Shown: one piece after another, positions 10,116 through 18,670 of the stretch
Layout of the letters: each line of letters starts with the position of its first letter
How positions within the stretch are numbered: position 1 is the stretch's first letter
Assembly (NCBI GenBank): GCA_028871345.1
Contig: JAGWNK010000024.1
Location: forward strand, 1-58,616
Reading direction: 5' to 3'
Source: Alphaproteobacteria bacterium
GTDB lineage: Bacteria > Pseudomonadota > Alphaproteobacteria > Micropepsales > Micropepsaceae
DNA length: 58,616 nt
Position numbers and translations under genes: made by a program
Notes under the pieces: generated by a model
Told to the model about the DNA's origin: nothing
What the model saw: only the letters and a program-made list of their open reading frames with translations
Database searches by the model: none

Positions 10116-10585
10116 CGCGCGGCGCCTTCGATGATCCGTTCCAGGCGTTCGCGGTCGAGCCTGCCAAGGGGCTTGCCATCGAGGAGTGCCGACGGTGCGC
10201 AGGCGCACAGGCCCAGACAATAGACCGGTTCGAGAGTCACGGCGCCGTCGGGGCTGGTCTCGCCGAAATGCACGCTGAGTTTCGCCTCGGCTGCTGTAGC
10301 GAGGATATCGCCGCCCATGGCCTGGCACGCTTCCGCGCGGCAGAGCTTGAGCACGTGACGACCGGGCGGTTTGCTGCGGAATTCATGATAGAAGCTGATA
10401 ACGCCATGGACTTCGGCGCGCGAAATGTTGAGCGCGTCAGCGATGAGCGGAATGGCCTCTTCGGGGACGCAACCAAATGCGTCCTGCAGGGCGTGCAGAA
10501 TTGGGAGCGTAGCAGCTTCTATATGCTGGTGCGCCCGGATGACTTCCAGGCCACGGTCTTTGGTCCAGGGCTCTGTCATGTCCAC
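10112..10585 (-). CDS. fdsG: Formate dehydrogenase gamma subunit FdsG (NuoE-like)
   Basis: 157-residue NuoE-like [2Fe-2S] protein. Cluster ligands are C82 and C87 (LCRAEACQAMGG) and C123 and C127 (CLGLCACAP), the thioredoxin-like NuoE fold. Helices before it (ILHALQDAFGCVPEEAIPLIADALNISRAEVHGVISFYHEF) are family-typical up to that region. First gene of the minus-strand arm, so its promoter lies in the 838-bp divergent region. It overlaps fdsB by 4 bases. An alternative start two codons later (MTEPW) is possible. Confidence 0.9.
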   Translation of the reverse strand: MDMTEPWTKDRGLEVIRAHQHIEAATLPILHALQDAFGCVPEEAIPLIADALNISRAEVHGVISFYHEFRSKPPGRHVLKLCRAEACQAMGGDILATAAEAKLSVHFGETSPDGAVTLEPVYCLGLCACAPSALLDGKPLGRLDRERLERIIEGAAR

Positions 10586-11423
10586 TGACCCGTACCGGCC
10601 ACGAGACTTTCGACGTGATCGGCCTTGTCGTCAACTGCGGCATTTTTTTCCGGATGCGGCCGCTCCATGGCGCAGTCGGTATCACAGTAACGCTGGCGGT
10701 ACCACAGAATCCGATATGTTGCGCCCGCGACGACAAATCCGGAAGATCAGATCCCGTGAACGATTTCGCCGAGACACGAACCTGCATGGCGCTAAATACG
10801 ACCACGCTGATGTCCTGCCGAAGGTCCGGCGGCTCCCAGGTTTGCCCCCGATGCATGGCAGGAGACCCTCCGCTGCGCAGTCTCTCTCGCCGTACGGAGA
10901 CACTCACAAACTGGAAGAAGAATGATCAGCGGCACCGTCACGTGCACGCGTGCAGGTAATTGGTCATCACGTCGCAACGAAAGTGATGACGAGAAGCAGC
11001 CGCGACTGATACGTGCACGGACGATACTGTTTTCCTGAGCTCCGCATCTTCGATGGCGCAACGACGCGGAAGCGTCGACATCGAATTGTCGCATGCGCCC
11101 GTGGCACATTGACTCCGAATCGACCACGGCGCTTTGCTGCGAATCAAGAGTCTTGATTCATCACGCGAGTAATCCGTTCGTATCGTTGCAGTCTTGGTCG
11201 CGATGCCGGAGGTTTGCGTGTTATCGTCGTGCGACTCGCTATGGCTCCGCAGCAGCGGCGAACAATGGCGCACTACCCGCCAACGTCGTTACAGAGACTT
11301 TCCGTCGTCGCGCGCCGCAGGGATATCAGCCCCGCTACAAGCCTTGATTGATGCCGCTGTTGGCTCGAGCGCCGCGGCAGTCGCCCGCCGCGGCAGCACA
11401 ATTCTTTTGCGAAAGCCGCACCC
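10586..11423. promoter_or_regulatory. 838-bp divergent control region between fdsG and hyfA
   Basis: Shared regulatory space for the two arms of the formate hydrogenlyase-like cluster. Frames inside it lack domain or codon support and were not called. It is distinctly less GC-rich in its centre and holds a 19-bp palindrome at 11141-11159. I saw no convincing sigma-54 promoter: a TGGCAC at 11102 lacks the TTGC partner. No FNR box of TTGAT-N4-ATCAA form was found. Confidence 0.55.
11141..11159. promoter_or_regulatory. Perfect 19-bp palindrome, candidate operator
   Basis: GAATCAAGAGTCTTGATTC: 9-bp arms around a central G, AT-rich in a GC-rich context, 264 bp upstream of hyfA and 555 bp upstream of fdsG. 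The half-sites ATCAA/TTGAT face outward compared with an FNR box, so it is not a standard FNR site. A dimeric regulator binding site is the simplest reading; a transcribed hairpin is an alternative. Confidence 0.4.
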
Positions 11424-11987
11424 ATGAATCGCTTCATCATCTCGGCGGCGGAGCTCTGCAAGGCGTGCGGCGCCTGCGAGGTGGCGTGCGTACAGGTGCA
11501 TGCGGCAGTCGGGCTGCAGGCCTATCCGCGTCTGCACGAAACCAAGACCTCGCGGGGAATCGTGCATATCCAATGTCGGCACTGCGAGGACGCACCGTGC
11601 ACTGACGTCTGCCCGGTTGCCGCAATCTCGCATGGCATCGATACGATCGATCTCAACGAGAGCACGTGCATTGGCTGCAAGATGTGCGCTTTGGCGTGTC
11701 CCTTCGGCGCCATCGCGGCGTACGGCAGCTCGCCCCAGTCCCAGCAATTGCCGGATGCCGGCCACGACAAAATCACGTTGCCGCCGCGGAGTTCGCTGTT
11801 CGAATGGTTCGCGGGAGTGCGGACGGTCGCCATCAAGTGCGATCTTTGTTACTTCCGCGCCGATGGTCCGAAATGCGTCGAGGTTTGTCCGACGAGAGCG
11901 CTGCGCGTCATCGATGACGAGACGTTTGCGGACGCGGCTGGTACCAAGAAACGGCAATCAGCGGAGTTGATGTCGCAAATGCCATGA
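11424..11987 (+). CDS. hyfA: Hydrogenase-4 ferredoxin subunit HyfA (HycB-like)
   Basis: 187-residue polyferredoxin with four Cys clusters in the HycB/HyfA/DmsB arrangement: CKACGACEVACV near residue 12, CRHCEDAPCTDVCP, CIGCKMCALACPFGA, and CDLCYFRADGPKCVEVCP. It should carry four [4Fe-4S] clusters and in E. coli FHL links FdhF to the hydrogenase. Here the complex has a different FDH, so HyfA may bridge between the Fds part and the HyfH domain. First gene of the plus-strand arm; no clear strong ribosome site. E. coli HyfA is about 205 residues. Confidence 0.88.
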   Translation: MNRFIISAAELCKACGACEVACVQVHAAVGLQAYPRLHETKTSRGIVHIQCRHCEDAPCTDVCPVAAISHGIDTIDLNESTCIGCKMCALACPFGAIAAYGSSPQSQQLPDAGHDKITLPPRSSLFEWFAGVRTVAIKCDLCYFRADGPKCVEVCPTRALRVIDDETFADAAGTKKRQSAELMSQMP

Positions 11988-12015
11988 GCAGCCGCGGCTG
12001 CGGAGAACGTGTGAC

Positions 12016-14025
12016 ATGCCGTTCACCTTGTTTTCCCTTGCGATCACACTCTATGTCGCCGGCGCCCTGGCATCGCTGATGTTGCCCGAGCGCGCCTCCT
12101 CGCGCGCAGCCGGCGTCATCGGCACGGTCGCGGCCGTCGTCGGATTTGCCGCGGCGTTGCCGGTGCTGCTGACCGGCGAACCTGTCGTGGCCGCTGCGGA
12201 CGGCCCCTTTCCGTTTGCGCATTTCGTCCTGCGTCTTGATCGGTTGTCTGCGTTCATGGTGCTGACCATCACGCTGGTCGGCGCGGCGGTCGCCATATAT
12301 GGGACCGCTTATGTCAGGGAGGAGTACGCGGGCCGCGGCGCCGGCGCGATGGGCTTTCTGACGAACCTGTTCATTGCCTCGATGCTGCTCGTCGTCGTCG
12401 CCGACAACGCGTTGTGGTTCATCGTCTTCTTCGAAGCGATGAGCCTGACATCCTATTTCCTGGTCGTGTTCGAACAGGACGACGAGGCGGTACGCGCCGG
12501 TTGGCTCTATTTCGTCATCGCGCATGCCGGAACGTTGCTGGTCCTGATCGGCTTCTTGCTGTTGTACGGAAGGACAGGCAGTTTCGATTTCGCGAGCTTT
12601 CGCGGCGCGGCGGTGCCGGCACCGCTTGCCTCGATCATCTTTCTGTTGGCGTTCTTCGGCTTCGGCGCCAAAGCGGGCATGGTTCCATTGCATATCTGGT
12701 TGCCGCGCGCCCACCCGGCGGCACCGTCGCATGTGTCCGCTCTGCTGTCGGGCGTGATGATCAAGATCGGCATCTTCGGTATCGTCAGAGTGGGTGTCGA
12801 TCTGCTCGGCGCGACAACCGTGTGGTGGGGCGTCCTGGTATTGGTGTTTGGCTCGGCTTCGGCTGTGCTGGGGGTGATCTACGCACTTGCTGAGAACGAC
12901 ATCAAGCGCCTGCTCGCCTATAGCAGCGTTGAAAATGTCGGCATCGTCCTGATCGGGATGGGCATCGGTATGATTGGCATCGCCGCCAATCGACCCGTGC
13001 TTCCGGTGCTTGGGTTCGTTGCCGGGTTCTATCACCTGCTCAATGACGCGGTATTCAAGTCATTGCTGTTCCTGGGTGCGGGCTCCGTCGTCAGCCGTGT
13101 CCGTTCCAAGGACATGGGGCACATGGGCGGCCTCCTGCATGTCATGCCGTGGACCGCTCTGGCGTTTCTGATCGGGGCGCTCGGCATTTGCGCCGTGCCG
13201 CCCTTCAACGGCTTCGTCAGCGAGTGGTTCACCTATCAGTCTCTGTTCCGGGCGGCACTGCACGGCACCTCGCTCTTGCGACTGCTCGCGCCTCTGTCAA
13301 TGGCCATGCTCGGCATTGCCAGCGCCTTGGCGGTGATGGCCTTCGTCAAAGTCATCGGCGTGACGTTCTCGGGCGCGGCCCGCACCGCGGCAGCAGCAAG
13401 CGCGACCGAGGTCAGCTGGCCGATGTTGTCGGGAATGGGATTTCTGGCCGCCTGTTGCATCACATTGGGCGTCGGGGCCCCGGTCGTCGCCCCTCTGATG
13501 CGCGACGTCGCGGCGTCGCTGACCGGGCACGGCGTCGCCGTCGCGGCCGGGCTGGACATCTTCCCGGGCGATGCCTCGGTCGGCCTCCTATCGACACCGC
13601 TCATGGCGCTCTTGCTGATGGGCCTCGCGGCCGTGCCGCTGGTCATCGTGGGCCTCTACGCGCGCCGGCGCCCGCGGCCGTACGTCGGTGCCGAGGTCTG
13701 GGCCTGCGGTTATGCCCCCGACGCCGGAATGAGAGTTTCGGCCGGCGGCTTCGCCGAACCGATCAAGGTCCTGTTTCGCCCGCTCTACGGTGTGCGTAAT
13801 TGGGCAGAGGATTGCTTCACCGCGTTGATGCCCTGGTTTGCCGGCCTGCCGGCGTCGGCCGGACGCACTGAGCTGCTGTGGGACCGTTGGTTGCTCGCGC
13901 CGCTCGGAGACAGCGTTGAGGCCGTCAGCGTACGCATGCAAGTTCTGCAAGGCGGCGACTTTCGCGTCTATTGCCTTTACATCATCGCGGCGCTGATCGC
14001 GCTGCTCATTGTCGCAATCGGATAG
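12016..14025 (+). CDS. hyfB: Hydrogenase-4 membrane subunit HyfB (antiporter-like)
   Basis: 669-residue multi-spanning protein of the NuoL/M/N-MrpA/D family, nearly identical in length to E. coli HyfB (~672). About 14-16 hydrophobic segments are visible. Family motifs: FFEAMSLTSYFLVVFE (the conserved Glu of the proton channel), GFGAKAGMVPLHIWLPRAHPAAPSHV up to the conserved Lys and His region, and NDIKRLLAYSSVENVG. The long C-terminal soluble stretch (YVGAEVWACGY) matches HycC/HyfB. It is one of three antiporter-like subunits in the operon, implying ion translocation coupled to H2 evolution or uptake. Confidence 0.93.
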   Translation: MPFTLFSLAITLYVAGALASLMLPERASSRAAGVIGTVAAVVGFAAALPVLLTGEPVVAAADGPFPFAHFVLRLDRLSAFMVLTITLVGAAVAIYGTAYVREEYAGRGAGAMGFLTNLFIASMLLVVVADNALWFIVFFEAMSLTSYFLVVFEQDDEAVRAGWLYFVIAHAGTLLVLIGFLLLYGRTGSFDFASFRGAAVPAPLASIIFLLAFFGFGAKAGMVPLHIWLPRAHPAAPSHVSALLSGVMIKIGIFGIVRVGVDLLGATTVWWGVLVLVFGSASAVLGVIYALAENDIKRLLAYSSVENVGIVLIGMGIGMIGIAANRPVLPVLGFVAGFYHLLNDAVFKSLLFLGAGSVVSRVRSKDMGHMGGLLHVMPWTALAFLIGALGICAVPPFNGFVSEWFTYQSLFRAALHGTSLLRLLAPLSMAMLGIASALAVMAFVKVIGVTFSGAARTAAAASATEVSWPMLSGMGFLAACCITLGVGAPVVAPLMRDVAASLTGHGVAVAAGLDIFPGDASVGLLSTPLMALLLMGLAAVPLVIVGLYARRRPRPYVGAEVWACGYAPDAGMRVSAGGFAEPIKVLFRPLYGVRNWAEDCFTALMPWFAGLPASAGRTELLWDRWLLAPLGDSVEAVSVRMQVLQGGDFRVYCLYIIAALIALLIVAIG

Positions 14026-14033
14026 GGGCGGCG

Positions 14034-14972
14034 ATGGCAAGCTATTATGTGATCATTCTTGCGATCGGGCAGGGGGCGGCGCTGCTCCTGCTGGCTCCGC
14101 TCGCTTCCGGATTCTCGCGGGTGCTGCGCGCCAAGATTCACACCCGCACCGGCCCGCCGCTGCTGCAGGATTACCGCGATATTTTCAAGCTTCTGAAGCG
14201 GCAGGAAATTGTGCCGAAAGGAGCTGGACTGATATTCCGCGCCATGCCGTTCATCCTGATGGCGACACTCCTGCTCATCGCCATGTCGATGCCGGTGCTG
14301 ACGCTTGCCTCCCCGCTTAGCGCCGTCGGCAACATGTTCACCTTCGTCTGCCTGCTGGCGCTGGTGCGATTTTTCTTTTCGCTTTCCGGCGTCGATTCCG
14401 GCAGCACGTTCGCGGGCCTGGGCGCCAGCCGCGAAACGACGATGTGCACACTGATGGAGCCGGTGATCCTGCTGGCGCTTTTCGTGGCCGCGCTGCTCGC
14501 CGGTTCGACCGATTTGGGACGGATCAGCGTGTCGTTCGCATCGCCCTCGCAGGGCCTCATCGCCGCCGAGCTGGCAGTGACCGCCGCCATCGCCTTCGCC
14601 GCATTCGTCGAGATGGGAAAGGTGCCCTTCGATATGGCTGAGGCCGAGCAGGAACTGCAGGAGGGTCCCCTGACCGAGTATTCGGGGCCGGGCCTGGCGC
14701 TGCTCAAATGGTCGGTTCGTCTCAAGCAACTCGTCATGGCTTCGTTCCTGATCGGCGTGTTTCTCCCCTATGGGGCCGCCGCCTCGCCAAGCGCCGCAAC
14801 CTTGTTGTGGGCCGCGGTGGTCTTCCTGATCAAGCTCGTTGTCGTGTTCGTCGTGGTTGCAGTGATCGAGAACAGCGTCGCCCGCAACCGGTTCTTCATG
14901 ACGTCGCACTCGACCTGGATCGGCTTTGGCGTCGCCGCCCTTGCCTTGGTGTTCTATCTGGTCGGTTTGTAG
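14034..14972 (+). CDS. hyfC: Hydrogenase-4 membrane subunit HyfC (NuoH-like)
   Basis: 312-residue membrane anchor of the HycD/HyfC/NuoH family, with about eight membrane helices, that joins the peripheral hydrogenase arm to the antiporter subunits. ATG 14034 follows a GGGGCGG ribosome site and sits 8 bases after hyfB; the frame extends upstream to 13971 inside hyfB but that is not needed. Characteristic residues: HTRTGPPLLQDYRDIFKLLKR (amphipathic quinone-site-like loop), FDSGSTFAGLGASRE-like segment, and EMGKVPFDMAEAEQELQEG with conserved acidic residues. Length matches E. coli HyfC (322). Confidence 0.92.
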   Translation: MASYYVIILAIGQGAALLLLAPLASGFSRVLRAKIHTRTGPPLLQDYRDIFKLLKRQEIVPKGAGLIFRAMPFILMATLLLIAMSMPVLTLASPLSAVGNMFTFVCLLALVRFFFSLSGVDSGSTFAGLGASRETTMCTLMEPVILLALFVAALLAGSTDLGRISVSFASPSQGLIAAELAVTAAIAFAAFVEMGKVPFDMAEAEQELQEGPLTEYSGPGLALLKWSVRLKQLVMASFLIGVFLPYGAAASPSAATLLWAAVVFLIKLVVVFVVVAVIENSVARNRFFMTSHSTWIGFGVAALALVFYLVGL

Positions 14973-14990
14973 CAGCGGATCGATGAGACC

Positions 14991-16442
14991 ATGCTGAACC
15001 TGGCATACGCGATTGTCTTGATTCTCTTCGCCGGCGCCGCTGTCGCCGGCTTATCGGCGCGTGCCGCTGCGAAATGGTTCGCACAGCTCTTCGCGCTTGC
15101 AGCCTTCGCCGCCACAGTGGCGCTGGCCTATGTTTTCGCCGCCGCCGGCAAGCTCGCGCTTACCGTCGACCTCGTCAGCATCGGCAAGGTCGCCGTGCTG
15201 GGCATCGTCATCGACAAGATCAGCGTCCTCATCGCGTTGGCCGTCGTCGGCGTCGGCCTGTTGATTTGCATTTACTCCGCCGTCTACCTCAGCGAGGACA
15301 ACCGGGAGCATCCCGATCCCGGACGGCGCAGTTACTTTGCGTGGCTGCTGGCATTCATCGGTTCGATGGCGGGGCTCGTCTTTGCCTCCACGCTGGTCGG
15401 GCAGTTGCTGTTCTTTGAAATGACCGGTGTGTGCTCATGGGCGCTCATTGCCTATTACCAGGATGCCGCGTCCACGCGGGCCGCCGCCAAGGCGTTGCTG
15501 CTGACGCATGTCGGCTCGCTCGGCCTCTATGTCGCCGCCGCCGCGCTGTTCGCGGCCACGGGCACGTTCGCCCTTTCCGCCATCGGCAGTCTCGGCACCG
15601 CGACGAAGACGATCGTGCTGATGGCGATCCTGTTCGCCGCCTGGGGCAAGTCGGCCCAGCTGCCGCTGCAGATGTGGTTGCCTGACGCGATGGTCGCGCC
15701 GACGCCGATCAGCGCCTATCTCCACGCCGCAGCGATGGTCAAGGTCGGCGTCTACATTTTCGCCAGGGGGCTGCTTGCCGCGGGATCCGTTCCGGAGTCG
15801 GTGGGTTGGGTCGGTGCGGTGATGGCTGTCGTGACGATGATCTACGGCTTCGTGATGTACCTGCCGCAGAAGGACCTCAAGCGCCTGCTGGCCTATTCGA
15901 CCATCACGCAGCTGTCCTATGTCTTCCTGGGGTTGTCGCTGTCGGTGTTTGGTTCGCGGCTCGCCTTCGACGGGGCGATCGCCCATATCTTCAATCACGC
16001 CTTTGCGAAGAGCCTGTTTTTCCTCGTGGCGGGCGCCCTCGCCTACACGACAGGAACGCGGATGCTCCCGAAGCTGCGTGGCATCCTGACGCGTTCGCCG
16101 CTGCTCGGCATCAGCTTCTGCGTCGCGGCTCTCGCCGTGGCAGGTGTACCCCCGTTCAACGGCTTCTTCAGTAAGTTTGCGATCTTCTCCGGGGGCTTTG
16201 CCGCGGCTCAGAACCACGTTCTGCTCCTGCCGCTGGTGATCATCGCGATGTTCGAATCGGTCGGCAGCTTCGCGTGGTTCCTGCATTGGGTGGGCTCCGC
16301 GGTCCTGGGTAAGCCTTCGCCGGAAGTCGCCGACGCGGCCCCTGTGCCGGCGTCGATACGGGCGGTTCTCGTCGTCCTGGTGTTGATGACGCTTTGTTCG
16401 GGCGAGATTGGCGCCTCGTGGTTGGGATGGAATTCGCCATGA
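14991..16442 (+). CDS. hyfD: Hydrogenase-4 membrane subunit HyfD (NuoL/M-like)
   Basis: 483-residue antiporter-like subunit (E. coli HyfD 479), found in Hyf (hydrogenase 4) but not in Hyc (hydrogenase 3), and so diagnostic for the FHL-2 type. Motifs: FFEMTGVCSWALIAYY (conserved membrane Glu), AWGKSAQLPLQMWLPDAM with the conserved Lys, and KDLKRLLAYSTITQLSYV. Hydrophobic helices run throughout. The stop overlaps the hyfE ATG (ATGA). Three such subunits predict a higher ion-pumping stoichiometry than the Hyc enzyme. Confidence 0.92.
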   Translation: MLNLAYAIVLILFAGAAVAGLSARAAAKWFAQLFALAAFAATVALAYVFAAAGKLALTVDLVSIGKVAVLGIVIDKISVLIALAVVGVGLLICIYSAVYLSEDNREHPDPGRRSYFAWLLAFIGSMAGLVFASTLVGQLLFFEMTGVCSWALIAYYQDAASTRAAAKALLLTHVGSLGLYVAAAALFAATGTFALSAIGSLGTATKTIVLMAILFAAWGKSAQLPLQMWLPDAMVAPTPISAYLHAAAMVKVGVYIFARGLLAAGSVPESVGWVGAVMAVVTMIYGFVMYLPQKDLKRLLAYSTITQLSYVFLGLSLSVFGSRLAFDGAIAHIFNHAFAKSLFFLVAGALAYTTGTRMLPKLRGILTRSPLLGISFCVAALAVAGVPPFNGFFSKFAIFSGGFAAAQNHVLLLPLVIIAMFESVGSFAWFLHWVGSAVLGKPSPEVADAAPVPASIRAVLVVLVLMTLCSGEIGASWLGWNSP

Positions 16443-17089
16443 CTGGACTCCAGCTCGTCAACGGCCTTGCCAGCCTTTTGATCGTCACCTCGTTGCTGGT
16501 GATCGAAGCGCACGGGGTCAGGCGGTCGGCGCTCTATTATGCCCTGCAATCCTTCGTGCTGGTTCTCATCTTCGTGGCGCTCGCCGCAACGGTCGATGCG
16601 CCGCGGCTCTTCCTCTGGGCGGCAATTGCCTTCGTCACCAAGGTCGTCCTGGTTCCGTTCATCATGTACCGGACTCTGGGCGGCGTGGAAGACCCGGCGC
16701 TTGCCCCGCACCGGCTCGCCTTCGCTTGGTCGATCCTGCTTGGCGCGGCGGTGGTCGCGATCTGTTTTGTTGTCGTTTCCACGGTGCATCTGCCGGTGGC
16801 GGCCGCGCTCAAGCCGGCACTGGCCATATCGCTCGCCCACTTCTTCCTCGGGCTGGCTTGCATCGTGATGCAGCGAAACCTCCTCAAGCAGGTGTTCGGC
16901 TATTGCCTGATGGAGAACGGTTCGCACCTGACACTTGCGTTGATGGCCAATCGCGCCCCGGAACTCGTCGAAATCGGTGTGGTTACGGATGCCATCTTTG
17001 CCGTCATCATCATGGCGGTCATTGGAACCATGATTCGCTCCCGGCTGCAGACGCTCGACGTGCGGCAGCTCACCTCGTTGCGTGGATGA
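16439..17089 (+). CDS. hyfE: Hydrogenase-4 membrane subunit HyfE (NuoK-like region)
   Basis: 216 residues when started at ATG 16439, exactly the E. coli HyfE length, and overlapping the hyfD stop by 4 bases. A slightly longer start at 16427 is possible. Six to seven membrane helices; the segment YCLMENGSHLTLALMANRAPELVEIGV holds the conserved intramembrane Glu residues equivalent to NuoK. It is specific to Hyf-type rather than Hyc-type complexes. The C-terminal RSRLQTLDVRQLTSLRG is cytoplasmic. It overlaps the possible GTG start of hyfF. Confidence 0.9.
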   Translation: MTGLQLVNGLASLLIVTSLLVIEAHGVRRSALYYALQSFVLVLIFVALAATVDAPRLFLWAAIAFVTKVVLVPFIMYRTLGGVEDPALAPHRLAFAWSILLGAAVVAICFVVVSTVHLPVAAALKPALAISLAHFFLGLACIVMQRNLLKQVFGYCLMENGSHLTLALMANRAPELVEIGVVTDAIFAVIIMAVIGTMIRSRLQTLDVRQLTSLRG

Positions 17090-17096
17090 CCGCGTC

Positions 17097-18659
17097 ATGA
17101 ACGCCTCGCTCCTGCTCGTTGTGCTCGTCGCCACTCCGCTGGTTGGCAGCGCGTTGACCTTCGCTGCGTCGTTTCTCGGCTCCAGGCTGGGTCCGTTGGT
17201 CGCCGAAAGCGTTCACGTCATCGCGATTTCAATCATCGCCTTCGTCTGCGTTGTTCTGGCCGCAACCGTGCTGGCGGACAATCACGTGTTCGCGTTCGGC
17301 CGCTGGCTCTACCTCGACCCGTTTGCCGCGATCTTGGTGGGGCTGATCGGCGTCGTCGGCCTGCTGACCGGCATTTATTCGCTCGGCTATCTGCGCCACG
17401 ATCTCGCCTCAGGCACGATCGGCCCCGCCAAGCTGTGCTCCTATTACGGCTTCTTCGACCTCTTCTTGTTCACCATGCTGTGGACCGCGACCGCCAACAA
17501 CATCATCATGATGTGGGTCGGGATCGAGGCAACGACCCTGGGTTCGGCGTTCCTGGTCGGGTTCTATGGCCAGCGTGCGTCGCTGGAAGCAGCGTGGAAA
17601 TACGTGATCATCTGCACGGTGGGCGTGGCCTTCGGGCTCTACGGCACTGTTCTGGTCTACGCCGAGGCCTCTGCCGTGCTGCCAAACCCGGGCGAAACCT
17701 CGTTATGGACGGTGCTGATCGATCACGCCGCCTCGCTCGACCCCGGCGTGATGCGTCTTGCCTTCGTCTTCGTGCTCGTCGGCTTTGGCACCAAGGCCGG
17801 CCTCTTTCCCATGCACGCCTGGCTGCCCGATGCGCACAGCGAAGCGCCCAGCCCTGTCAGCGCGCTGCTGTCCGGCGTGCTGGTCAATTGCGCGTTGTTC
17901 GTCCTGATCCGCTACACCGCGATCACGACCGCCGCAACGGGACCCGGCCTGCCGCATGCTCTGCTCTTGGTGCTCGGAACCTTGTCGGTTGCCGTCGGCT
18001 CGCTGCTTATCTTCGTGCAGACCGACCTCAAACGTCTCCTGGCATACAGCACGACCGAGAATATCGGCCTGATAGTTCTCGGCTTCGGTATCGGCGGCCC
18101 GCTCGGTGTGGCCGCAGCAATTCTGCAGATGATAAACCACAGCATCACCAAGACGCTGCTGTTCTGCGGCTCCGGCAACGTGCTGATGAAGTACCGCACC
18201 CGGGACCTGCGCAACGTCAGGGGATTGACGGCGATCGCGCCGGCAACGGGACTGCTGCTGGGCGCTGGCGTGTTTGCCCTGTGCGGCGTACCGCCGTTCA
18301 ATATTTTCGTCAGCGAATTCATGCTGGTCAGCGCCGGGCTAGGCGCCGGCTACGGCTGGCTGATGGTGATCTGCCTGTTGTTGCTGACGATCACGTTTGC
18401 CGCACTGTTGCGCTTCGTCGGCGGCTCCTTGCTCGGGCCGCGACCGAAGGACGTCGCGCCCGGCGATGTCGGCACCATCGAACTCGTTCCGATGCTGGCG
18501 CTCGGTGCCCTGGTCGTGATGCTTGGCATCGCCGTCCCGCAGCCGGTCGCACGCATGGTCGCAAATGCGACGAGCGTCGTCCTGCAAACGACTCCCCCGG
18601 CCGCGGTCGCGCGTGCCCCCTGGCAGGCCGGAGCAGAACTCGCCGCGCGTGAGAAGTGA
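17097..18659 (+). CDS. hyfF: Hydrogenase-4 membrane subunit HyfF (NuoL/N-like)
   Basis: About 520 residues (E. coli HyfF 526), the third antiporter-like subunit. ATG 17097 opens directly into the first membrane helix (NASLLLVVLVATPLVG); an in-frame GTG at 17082 would add five residues and overlap hyfE. Motifs: MMWVGIEATTLGSAFLVGFY (conserved Glu), GFGTKAGLFPMHAWLPDAHSE (conserved Lys and His), TDLKRLLAYSTTENIGLIVLG, and HSITKTLLFCGSGNV. Expected to translocate protons or Na+. Next gene hyfG starts 11 bases after the stop, with a GAGGAG-type ribosome site. Confidence 0.92.
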   Translation: MNASLLLVVLVATPLVGSALTFAASFLGSRLGPLVAESVHVIAISIIAFVCVVLAATVLADNHVFAFGRWLYLDPFAAILVGLIGVVGLLTGIYSLGYLRHDLASGTIGPAKLCSYYGFFDLFLFTMLWTATANNIIMMWVGIEATTLGSAFLVGFYGQRASLEAAWKYVIICTVGVAFGLYGTVLVYAEASAVLPNPGETSLWTVLIDHAASLDPGVMRLAFVFVLVGFGTKAGLFPMHAWLPDAHSEAPSPVSALLSGVLVNCALFVLIRYTAITTAATGPGLPHALLLVLGTLSVAVGSLLIFVQTDLKRLLAYSTTENIGLIVLGFGIGGPLGVAAAILQMINHSITKTLLFCGSGNVLMKYRTRDLRNVRGLTAIAPATGLLLGAGVFALCGVPPFNIFVSEFMLVSAGLGAGYGWLMVICLLLLTITFAALLRFVGGSLLGPRPKDVAPGDVGTIELVPMLALGALVVMLGIAVPQPVARMVANATSVVLQTTPPAAVARAPWQAGAELAAREK

Positions 18660-18670
18660 GGAGCGAGAGA

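Noticed and set aside
10615..10959. 114-codon plus-strand frame in the fdsG-hyfA gap
   Set aside because: No conserved pattern, no ribosome site, and composition unlike flanking genes.
11102..11117. Sigma-54 promoter (TGGCAC element) upstream of hyfA
   Set aside because: TGGCAC is present, but the -12 element reads CTCC instead of TTGC at the required spacing.
11142..11158. FNR binding site
   Set aside because: The half-sites are ATCAA...TTGAT with a 5-base gap, the reverse order of TTGAT-N4-ATCAA.
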